DNA of 6,997 bases from an uncultured Bacteroidales bacterium (GTDB taxonomy: Bacteria > Bacteroidota > Bacteroidia > Bacteroidales > UBA932), in the NCBI GenBank assembly GCA_945982095.1, contig CAMFRR010000043.1, positions 1 through 6,997 on the forward strand, in the 5' to 3' direction. Of the stretch, positions 1 through 6,117 are shown one piece after another. The notes below the pieces were generated by a model. That model was not told the DNA's origin. It saw only the letters and a list, made by a program, of their open reading frames with translations, and searched no databases. Each line of letters starts with the position of its first letter. Positions within the stretch are counted from its first letter, which is position 1. The translations under genes and the position numbers were made by a program.

Positions 1-990
1 GTCATACTCCAGTGCAGCTGGGGCTATAACTCAGGCTATTCCAACCCATATGAGTGGCAGCCTATGTATCGTGACGATGAAAGCTGGTTGAAGGATAATG
101 GTCTGGAGGCCAAGGCCCTGGACTACTTCATACATAATGCGGGTTCTGCCGATGGTGTGATTGAAGGCGGCATTGCCATATTCGCTGCCGGCAACGAAAG
201 CGCTCCAGGCGCAGGCTATCCAGGCGCATACGGCGATTTTGTGTCCGTTGCTGCAACCGCTGCTGACTGGACCCCTGCCGTATATTCAAACTATGGTCCG
301 GGCACCAGCATATGTGCACCGGGCGGAGACCAGGACTATTACTATGAATATGAGGTAAATGGCGAGAAAGGTGCCCTGGGATGCATACTCAGCACCTTGC
401 CAAGGGCCATATATCCTGACGGTTACGGATATATGGAGGGTACATCCATGGCTTGCCCTCATGTTTCGGGCGTAGTCGCCCTGGCCCTGTCATATGCTGC
501 CCAGCAGCATCGTCACGTTAAGGCAAAGGATGTCATTGAACTGCTTTATTCCACTGCTGACCCTGTAGAGCAACATTGGAACATGGACGAGCCAAAGGTA
601 TATTACAAATACGTGCTCGATCTTGGATACAACCACAAGAAGACCATGAATCTGATGAACTATCGCAACAAGATGGGTCACGGTCAGGTTGATGCCTATG
701 CCCTGCTCAAGGCCATGGAAGGCTGTGGAGCCGAGATGAGCTTCCCTAATGTCACAGTTGTTGAAGGCTCACAGTATATTCTTGACGCTTCTTTGTATTT
801 CGGAAAAGCTGCATCATGCGACGTTTCTATAGAAAATTCAGCGATTGCAAGCTGCAGTGTAGAAGGCAACAAGCTGATTTTCAAAGGACTGTCGCAAGGC
901 CAGACTTCAGCCGTGATAAATGCGGCCGGCAAGAAACTCGACTTTGTGATAACAGTGAGGGAAGCCGGAGCAAGCAACGGCTGGCTTTAA
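1..990 (+). CDS. Subtilisin-like (S8) serine protease, 3' part of gene
   Basis: The reading frame is open from the first base, so the start and the catalytic Asp and His lie outside the window; 329 residues are visible. The S8 fold is recognised from the substrate-binding strand near codons 1-8 (VILQCSWG), the oxyanion-hole Asn in AAGNES (codon at 193-195), and the nucleophile motif GTSMACPHVSG with the catalytic Ser at 445-447. Between them is a CAPGG segment, as in other Bacteroidales S8 enzymes. The protease domain ends around residue 240. The remaining ~85 residues have alternating polar and hydrophobic strands resembling a bacterial Ig-like domain, and the protein finishes in NGWL. It is probably exported and acts on the cell surface or outside; the substrate is unknown. 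A DUF1573 gene starts 6 nt after the stop, suggesting co-transcription. The methionine at 64 is internal, not a start. The family assignment is secure; the C-terminal domain type is inference. Confidence 0.93.
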   Translation, partial: VILQCSWGYNSGYSNPYEWQPMYRDDESWLKDNGLEAKALDYFIHNAGSADGVIEGGIAIFAAGNESAPGAGYPGAYGDFVSVAATAADWTPAVYSNYGPGTSICAPGGDQDYYYEYEVNGEKGALGCILSTLPRAIYPDGYGYMEGTSMACPHVSGVVALALSYAAQQHRHVKAKDVIELLYSTADPVEQHWNMDEPKVYYKYVLDLGYNHKKTMNLMNYRNKMGHGQVDAYALLKAMEGCGAEMSFPNVTVVEGSQYILDASLYFGKAASCDVSIENSAIASCSVEGNKLIFKGLSQGQTSAVINAAGKKLDFVITVREAGASNGWL

Positions 991-996
991 TCTTCG

Positions 997-1809
997 ATGC
1001 TAAGCAGGCCTTTCATAAAATGTTTGAGCTGCAGTGGTCTCCTGACTGCTGCGGCAATTACTTGTTCCCTGTTTGCGGCAAGCCAGGTCCTGCTTTCGGC
1101 CCAGATAAGGATACTGCCGCGTCAAGAGCTTGACGGGCCTGTGTTAAACGCAGATTCCTCATCGCTGTCTTTCGATCGCATAAGAGTGGAGGTTAAAGGC
1201 CTGAGTGAAGACTCTGCCCCTGTGGGTTTTGATTTCCCGCTTTCGAACTGTTCTGAGCGCAAGCTTAGGGTAACACGTTTGGGCAGCAGCTGTGGATGTG
1301 TGACAGCGAGGATATCGAAACATGAGCTGGCTCCTGGCGAAGAAGCTGTGATAAGCGCCATATATAACCCCAAAGGACACCCGGGCAAGTTCCAAAGACG
1401 CATATTCGTGTACACCGAGGCTTCTGATGAATTGCCGGCCGCAGTGCTTTATATGGATGCCGATGTGGCATGGAAAGAAGACAGGAGCACCGAGTTTCCT
1501 TTCAATCTGGGCAATCTCAGGCTGCGCAGGACTGCGGTGAGCTTCGACTTGGGCAAGGCGGACAAGGTACAGCTGAGATGTTATAATGCCGGAACTGCTT
1601 CCATAAGCCTTGAATCCGAACAGCCTTTCTTGGGACCCGCCATTTCCGCTTCTTTGACTCCAGCTGTGTTGGAACCTTCGCAAGAAGGGGAGATAGAGAT
1701 AGAATACAAACCAGATGCTGAATACGAATCAAAGTCGTGGTACCTGCTTATGCTCAAAGGTACGGGAGCAAGACCTTCAGAATCTTCAATTAAAATAGAA
1801 ATACAATAA
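997..1809 (+). CDS. DUF1573 domain-containing exported protein
   Basis: 270 residues. The N-terminus has a long hydrophobic stretch (about residues 13-34) ending near SAQ, consistent with a signal peptide or anchor; there is no good lipobox. Residues about 72-155 form a DUF1573 domain with its hallmark SSCGCVTA (98-104) followed by LAPGEEAVI and the NPKGHPGKF segment. Residues about 175-270 look like a second Ig-like domain of the same ASPM/SPD-2/Hydin type (strand pattern, LEPSQEGEIEIEY), but it lacks the CGC motif. DUF1573 proteins are common periplasmic or surface proteins in Bacteroidota with no established activity. It lies 6 nt after the protease and 8 nt before the lipoprotein gene, so it is likely in the same operon. 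No Shine-Dalgarno sequence precedes the ATG, which is usual in Bacteroidota; this ATG is the one that keeps the hydrophobic signal. The family call is firm; the role is unknown. Confidence 0.88.
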   Translation: MLSRPFIKCLSCSGLLTAAAITCSLFAASQVLLSAQIRILPRQELDGPVLNADSSSLSFDRIRVEVKGLSEDSAPVGFDFPLSNCSERKLRVTRLGSSCGCVTARISKHELAPGEEAVISAIYNPKGHPGKFQRRIFVYTEASDELPAAVLYMDADVAWKEDRSTEFPFNLGNLRLRRTAVSFDLGKADKVQLRCYNAGTASISLESEQPFLGPAISASLTPAVLEPSQEGEIEIEYKPDAEYESKSWYLLMLKGTGARPSESSIKIEIQ

Positions 1810-1817
1810 TACCATAT

Positions 1818-2252
1818 ATGAAACATATCTTATCAAAACTGCTTCTTGCATTGGCCGTGATTACAGCCTCTATGTCCTGCACCAAGGATCCTGCTCCAGT
1901 GCAATATCTCGAGGTGAACAAGACCAATATAGAGGGCTCCTGGTCGCTCGTAAGCCTGAACGGTGAACAGCTGAATGCCGGTACCTATTTTCATATCACA
2001 CTGAAAAGGAACGACAACACTTTCTCCATCAGCCAGAATATGAATGCCTTTCCTGAAATAGGCAGCGAGATGACAGGCAGATACGATTTGAGTGAGGACA
2101 TGGCCTACGGAACCATCATCTCCGGCATCTATGACCATGATGCAGGATTCTGGGCTTATGACTACATAATTACTGAACTGACAGCCGACAGCATGAAATG
2201 GACTGCCAAGGGCAATCCGGATTTTGTACAGGAATACCGACGACTTAATTGA
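1818..2252 (+). CDS. Lipocalin-like lipoprotein
   Basis: 144 residues. A type II signal peptide is clear: basic MKHILSK, a hydrophobic core, then lipobox SMSC with the acylated Cys at residue 21. The residues after the Cys (TKD) resemble the K/D-containing lipoprotein export signal described in Bacteroidota, so outer-membrane and possibly surface placement is plausible. The mature part starts a lipocalin-like beta barrel with G-x-W (G40, W42), then alternating strands, ending in WTAKGNPDFVQEYRRLN, a typical end for the small lipocalin-like domain proteins of Bacteroidota. Such proteins may bind small hydrophobic ligands, but no ligand can be named here. It begins 8 nt after the DUF1573 stop and ends 7 nt before the hydrolase start, in a compact operon-like run. 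The lipoprotein call is sure; the lipocalin-like fold is likely from pattern and length. Confidence 0.82.
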   Translation: MKHILSKLLLALAVITASMSCTKDPAPVQYLEVNKTNIEGSWSLVSLNGEQLNAGTYFHITLKRNDNTFSISQNMNAFPEIGSEMTGRYDLSEDMAYGTIISGIYDHDAGFWAYDYIITELTADSMKWTAKGNPDFVQEYRRLN

Positions 2253-2259
2253 TATAATT

Positions 2260-2811
2260 ATGGAAAAAATTCAGAATGCGGCCATATTGGTCGTAGACAT
2301 GCTAAATGACTTCGTGACTGGAGCCTTGGCATGCGACAGGGGCAAGGCTATTGTTCCTGCCACCGCACAGCTGCTTGAGGCTGCACGCAAAAAGAATATA
2401 CCTGTAATTTTTTGTAACGATGCCCACATCAAAGGCATAGACAGGGAGCTCAAACTCTGGGGCGACCATGCAATTGCCGGAACCAAAGGTGCTGAGGTAA
2501 TCACTGAGCTCGGCCTTTGTGAGCAGGATTATGTGGTGCCTAAACGTCGTTACAGCGGATTCTTCCAGACCAGCCTTGACATACTGCTCAAGGAACTCGG
2601 TGTACAGACCGTAATCATGACAGGTCTCCATGCCCACATGTGTGTGCGCCACACATCAGCCGATGCCTACTGCCTCGGATACAATGTAATAGTAGCAAAA
2701 GAAGCCACCGACTCATTCACTGAGGAGGATTATCTGAATGGCCTTGCATATCTCAAGACCTGCTATGGTGCCGATGCTTGTAGCAATGAGGAACTGATAG
2801 CTGCCCTGTAA
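2260..2811 (+). CDS. Isochorismatase/nicotinamidase-superfamily cysteine hydrolase
   Basis: 183 residues from the ATG at 2260, which lies 7 nt past the lipoprotein stop. A longer reading from TTG at 2224 would overlap that gene and adds nothing to the fold. The catalytic triad of the superfamily is complete: D13 in VVDMLNDF, K95 in PKRRYSGF, and C128 in TGLHAHMCVRH. D54, H56 and H70 sit at the spacing of the metal-binding Asp-His-His of nicotinamidases such as the Pyrococcus horikoshii enzyme, which is of similar length. The likely reaction is hydrolysis of an amide (nicotinamide to nicotinate) or a related substrate through a cysteine acyl intermediate in the cytoplasm. There is no signal peptide. 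Substrate is not fixed by sequence: many members annotated as isochorismatase do not act on isochorismate, and no siderophore or menaquinone gene is nearby. The gene precedes the thiamine riboswitch by about 20 nt but is probably outside its control. Superfamily call is firm, nicotinamidase activity tentative. Confidence 0.9.
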   Translation: MEKIQNAAILVVDMLNDFVTGALACDRGKAIVPATAQLLEAARKKNIPVIFCNDAHIKGIDRELKLWGDHAIAGTKGAEVITELGLCEQDYVVPKRRYSGFFQTSLDILLKELGVQTVIMTGLHAHMCVRHTSADAYCLGYNVIVAKEATDSFTEEDYLNGLAYLKTCYGADACSNEELIAAL

Positions 2812-2832
2812 AACAGGAATCTATACATATTG

Positions 2833-2940
2833 ATAAATAAAGGGGTGCGACTCTTCCTCAAGCCATACATGCTTACGGGGAGATAATTAGCTGAGATAAT
2901 ACCCTTGAACCTGAAACGGATAATACCGGCGTAGGAATTA
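2833..2940 (+). promoter_or_regulatory. TPP (THI-box) riboswitch
   Basis: All conserved blocks of the thiamine pyrophosphate aptamer are present in order: GGGGTGC (2842-2848), CTGAGA (2891-2896, pyrimidine-sensing arm), ATACCC (2899-2904, pairs with GGGT to close P2), ACCTGA (2909-2914), GGATAATACC (2918-2927) and CGTAGGAA (2930-2937, pyrophosphate-sensing arm). The variable P3 arm also folds: TCTTCC (2852-2857) with GGGAGA (2878-2883) and AAGC (2860-2863) with GCTT (2871-2874). The aptamer ends only two bases before the ATG of the TonB-dependent receptor, leaving no room for a terminator, so TPP most likely blocks translation initiation. A short A/U P1 can be drawn between 2833-2836 and 2938-2941, which would include the first bases of the start codon. 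The aptamer identity is seen directly; the mechanism is inferred. Confidence 0.96.
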
Positions 2941-5501
2941 TGAACAAAGCAAAAATCTTTTTTGCGGCTGCCCTGACAATGGGGTGGACCGCCGTGGGCA
3001 GTGTCGAATCTTCTGCCCTTTCTCTGCCAGCAGGCACAGAAAAAACCAATCAATCTTTCAATCAGACAACAGAAGAGCAGGCCGACTCAAGTGCAGTCAT
3101 GCGTCTGCACGAGTCTATGGTTTCGGCCACTAAGGCGCCTCAGAACGCTCCTTTCGCAATCAGCGAGATAGGGCAGAGGAGTCTGGACAACTTCAGCCAT
3201 GACGTACAGGAGCTCCCATATCTTTTGGCAAAGACTCCCGGCATAGTGGCCTGGGGCGAAAACGGTCTGGGTACAGGCACAACTTATATGCGCATAAGAG
3301 GCGCTGCGGGCAGCCGCATCAACGTGACCTTGGACGGTGTGGCCTTGAACTCTCCTGAAGACCAGTGCGTTTTCTGGGCCAATATGAACAGTTATGCCGC
3401 ATTCCTCGGAGGTGTGCAGATTCAGAGAGGTGTGGGCTCCAGCTCCAATGGTGACGGAGCTTTCGGAGGTACGGTGGCTTTGAGCACCAAGACTCCGTCT
3501 TATGCTCCTTCCGCAGATTTCAGCGTCAGCTACGGATCATACAACAGCGCAAAAGCCAACCTCAGTTTCAACAGCGGACTCATAGGCAAGAGAACATTTG
3601 TAGACGGCAATATATCATACTCGCGTACCGACGGCTATGTCCACGGCACAAGCGGTGACGGCGGCAACTGGATGCTGGGCCTGCATGTGAATCTTTCCGA
3701 CAAGCTCGTGTTGCGTTACAGGAACTTCGGAAATGTGGAGCGCACAGGTCAGGCATGGAATGGAGTTGTGACCGGCGACAATGACCTTAGTATCTTCGAT
3801 GGAACTTACGGGGCAGAGACAGGCATAAGGACATATGCAGATATGTGCAAAGTGGGCCTGGGCCGTTTCAACAATCTTTATGAGCGCCTCACTTACGATG
3901 ACAATGGCCAGTTCGCCAAAGACGCGAACGGAAATTACATCACCGAGCGCTACAAAATGAATGACGGCTCATACTGGGACCGCACCACCGACAACTTCAT
4001 ACAGGACCACAACATACTCTCCCTGGCCTGGACCATCAACGAATGGTGGGATTTCAATGTATCGGCCCATTATACATATGGCTACGGCTATTACAGCGAG
4101 TTCCGTCCTGACAACAAGCTCAAAAAGTTCGGACTCCAGGACATATGGAATGCCAAGGGCAAGACAGTGAGCGACTTCGTACGTAAGAAAGGCCTTGACC
4201 AGCATGCCTATGGCCTGCTTGCCAACGCAAGCTACACAAAGAATGACATCAGTCTCAAGCTCGGCCTCAATGCCCAGAACTTCAATGCCAACCACTTCGG
4301 CTATATCAGCTACATCAGCAACTCCGAGGTGGAATCCAATCTGGACAAGATAGTGGCTGCCGGCAGGCCTGCTTCCATGAAGGACGACCCTAGCAAATAC
4401 TATGATTCGGATGCCATGAAGACTGACGTCAGCGCCTTTGCCAAGCTCAGCTATACCTTTGCAAACTACTTCCAGCTCTTCGGTGACCTCCAGCTCCGTT
4501 ACGTGCGTTATGTGACAGACGGAATCAACGACAAGTTCGTTCCTGCAGAGGGCGGCAGCAGCAAGACAGGACCTTGGCGTAACCAGAGACTGGACATTCA
4601 CAAGAACTACTTCTTTGCCAACCCTAAGGCAGGTCTGAATTTTAACAAGGATGGCCACAACGCCTTCGCCTCATTTGCTATGGCAGGCCGTGAACCGGAG
4701 CGCAACAACTTCACCGACAATGGAGGCAATCCTGCCCCTGTGCCTGAGATGCTCTTTGACTACGAGGCCGGCTACTCATACACAGGTCGTAATTGGGAAG
4801 TGGCAGCCACCCTTTACTATATGCAGTACAAGAATCAGTTCGTTCAGACCGGTATGGTCAGCGACATAGGCGAGCCACTCACCACCAACATCGCGCGCAG
4901 CTACCGTCTGGGTGCCGAACTCACCGCCTCCTATACCCCTGCCAAGTGGTTCTCAATAGATGGAAACATTGCCCTCAGCCGCAACCGCATTCTGGACTTC
5001 ACAGAGTATGTGGAGGATTGGGATGACTGGGAAGGCAACAGCTTCAACGGTGGCAAAGATGTGAACGGCGTTCCTTTCGACGGAGACGGCTACACAGCTT
5101 TCCATTATGACAACAGCACTCTCGCCTTCAGCCCTTCGGTAATCGCAGGCGTGAACGCAACTTTCCGCTTCCTTCACGGAGCCAGGGTAGTGTGGAGCAC
5201 CAACTATGTTTCAAGGCAGTATATAGACAATACACAGAATATTGAACGCAGCCTTCCTGCCTATACCTTCACCGACATCAACATAGGCTATACCCTCGAA
5301 GTGGGCAAGAGCTGGATGCGCAGCGTGGACTTCGGTGTGAAACTGGGCAATATCTTCAACAGCCATTATGCCCAGAGCGCCTGGGTATATTCTGCAATAG
5401 CTTCCAGCTATGGCCACACCAACGACAATCGCTACACCCAGATAGGCTTCATTCCTACCGCCGGTTTCACAGCCCTGGGAACCATAGCCCTGCATTTCTG
5501 A
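2940..5501 (+). CDS. TonB-dependent outer-membrane receptor for thiamine (OMthi type)
   Basis: 853 residues. Residues 1 to about 27 form a signal peptide (MNKAKIFFAAALTMG). A short linker leads to a TonB-box-like stretch near HESMVSATK (57-65) and a plug domain of about 68-185, with the typical TTYMRIRGAAGSRINVTLDG (114-133), QIQRGVGSSSNGDGAFGG and a final strand VALSTK. The rest is a 22-strand-type beta barrel rich in aromatic alternating strands, ending in a terminal Phe (ALGTIALHF), the usual barrel assembly signal. It lacks the carboxypeptidase-regulatory-like N-terminal extension of SusC proteins and no SusD partner follows, so it is a vitamin/metal type receptor rather than a glycan one. 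Control by the TPP riboswitch directly upstream and pnuT 10 nt downstream point to thiamine or its phosphates as ligand, as in the known riboswitch-receptor-pnuT operons of Bacteroides. Receptor identity is sure; the ligand is from context. Glycine codon GGG is almost absent, in contrast with thiL. Confidence 0.93.
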   Translation: MNKAKIFFAAALTMGWTAVGSVESSALSLPAGTEKTNQSFNQTTEEQADSSAVMRLHESMVSATKAPQNAPFAISEIGQRSLDNFSHDVQELPYLLAKTPGIVAWGENGLGTGTTYMRIRGAAGSRINVTLDGVALNSPEDQCVFWANMNSYAAFLGGVQIQRGVGSSSNGDGAFGGTVALSTKTPSYAPSADFSVSYGSYNSAKANLSFNSGLIGKRTFVDGNISYSRTDGYVHGTSGDGGNWMLGLHVNLSDKLVLRYRNFGNVERTGQAWNGVVTGDNDLSIFDGTYGAETGIRTYADMCKVGLGRFNNLYERLTYDDNGQFAKDANGNYITERYKMNDGSYWDRTTDNFIQDHNILSLAWTINEWWDFNVSAHYTYGYGYYSEFRPDNKLKKFGLQDIWNAKGKTVSDFVRKKGLDQHAYGLLANASYTKNDISLKLGLNAQNFNANHFGYISYISNSEVESNLDKIVAAGRPASMKDDPSKYYDSDAMKTDVSAFAKLSYTFANYFQLFGDLQLRYVRYVTDGINDKFVPAEGGSSKTGPWRNQRLDIHKNYFFANPKAGLNFNKDGHNAFASFAMAGREPERNNFTDNGGNPAPVPEMLFDYEAGYSYTGRNWEVAATLYYMQYKNQFVQTGMVSDIGEPLTTNIARSYRLGAELTASYTPAKWFSIDGNIALSRNRILDFTEYVEDWDDWEGNSFNGGKDVNGVPFDGDGYTAFHYDNSTLAFSPSVIAGVNATFRFLHGARVVWSTNYVSRQYIDNTQNIERSLPAYTFTDINIGYTLEVGKSWMRSVDFGVKLGNIFNSHYAQSAWVYSAIASSYGHTNDNRYTQIGFIPTAGFTALGTIALHF

Positions 5502-5511
5502 TAATTCCAAG

Positions 5512-6117
5512 ATGGAAACAATCATAGAATACATAAGCAACAATGCTCTCCAACTGCTGGGAACAGCAGTTGGATTGCTTTATCTTATACAAGAGATAAG
5601 GGCAAGCAAGTGGATGTGGGTCAGTAGTATAATCATGCCGATTATATCCCTTTTCGTATATTTTAAAGCCGGCTTGTACGCAGATTTCGCCATAGACATA
5701 TATTATGTCATAATCGCGATATACGGCTTCTGTGCCTGGCAATGGGGCAGCGGGAAAAAGGGAGTTGAGCTTCCTGTTGCCCGCACACCCTTGAAGCTGT
5801 GGCCCTTGCTCTTGGCCGCCGCAATTGCGCTCTTCTTCTCTATACGTTACGTACTGATGAACTGGACTGATAGCACTGTGCCTAATGCCGACAGTTTCAC
5901 CACCACACTCAGCATTATTGCAATGGTGATGCTTTCACGCAAGTGGATTGAGCAGTGGTGGCTGTGGTTCGTGGTGGATGCGGCCAGTGTGGGCCTGTAC
6001 ATTTACAAGGATATACATGCTTACGCTCTGTTGTATGCCTTCTACACCATAATGGCAGTGTATGGCTATTTCCGCTGGCGCAAGATGATGACTCATAAGG
6101 ACGCGACAAAGCAATGA
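5512..6117 (+). CDS. pnuT: PnuC-family thiamine transporter PnuT
   Basis: 201 residues, about the family's usual length, with seven predicted membrane segments at roughly 12-28, 34-52, 56-78, 95-115, 127-142, 146-164 and 168-188. The PnuC-family features are the tryptophan-rich sixth segment EQWWLWFVVD (147-156) and the final segment ending in a YGYFRWRK basic tail. PnuC-type proteins move unphosphorylated vitamins by facilitated diffusion, trapped inside by phosphorylation. Members after a TPP riboswitch and a TonB-dependent receptor are PnuT, specific for thiamine. The start lies 10 nt after the receptor stop, so it is under the same riboswitch-led transcript. The stop overlaps the thiL start (ATGA), implying translational coupling. 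Two RNA hairpins lie within codons 13-30. The family is clear; thiamine rather than nicotinamide riboside as substrate is inferred from context. Confidence 0.92.
   Translation: METIIEYISNNALQLLGTAVGLLYLIQEIRASKWMWVSSIIMPIISLFVYFKAGLYADFAIDIYYVIIAIYGFCAWQWGSGKKGVELPVARTPLKLWPLLLAAAIALFFSIRYVLMNWTDSTVPNADSFTTTLSIIAMVMLSRKWIEQWWLWFVVDAASVGLYIYKDIHAYALLYAFYTIMAVYGYFRWRKMMTHKDATKQ
5549..5601 (+). other. Two consecutive hairpins inside the 5' end of pnuT
   Basis: The first is a perfect 11-bp stem: 5549-5559 (TCCAACTGCTG) pairs with 5564-5574 (CAGCAGTTGGA) around a GGAA loop, which is of the GNRA class. Three bases later, 5578-5585 (CTTTATCT) pairs with 5594-5601 (AGATAAGG), with one G-U pair and an 8-nt loop. 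Both are within the coding sequence for the first membrane segment. No U-tract follows, so they are not a standard terminator. They could affect mRNA processing, stability or pnuT translation relative to the receptor, or be chance. The pairing is seen directly; the role is unknown. Confidence 0.6.

Noticed and set aside
64..990. Protease gene starting at ATG 64
   Set aside because: The frame is open to base 1 and encodes conserved S8 sequence (SWG strand) upstream of that Met, so it is internal.
2224..2811. Longer hydrolase starting at TTG 2224
   Set aside because: It would overlap the lipoprotein gene by 29 nt, and the superfamily fold begins at the ATG at 2260 with the first strand AAILVVD.
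2805..2817. Small hairpin CCTGT-AAA-ACAGG over the stop of the cysteine hydrolase, as a terminator
   Set aside because: The stem is only 5 bp and no T-run follows; the next bases lead into the riboswitch. Not enough to call a terminator.
2812..2835. Promoter for the thiamine operon
   Set aside because: A promoter is expected before the riboswitch, but I see no match to the Bacteroides -7 (TAnnTTTG) element at sensible spacing in this A/T-rich stretch, so no box can be placed.
3969..4658. Antisense 229-residue open frame in the receptor gene
   Set aside because: It is the complement of a strongly codon-biased gene; no recognisable domain, and the sense strand explains the sequence fully.
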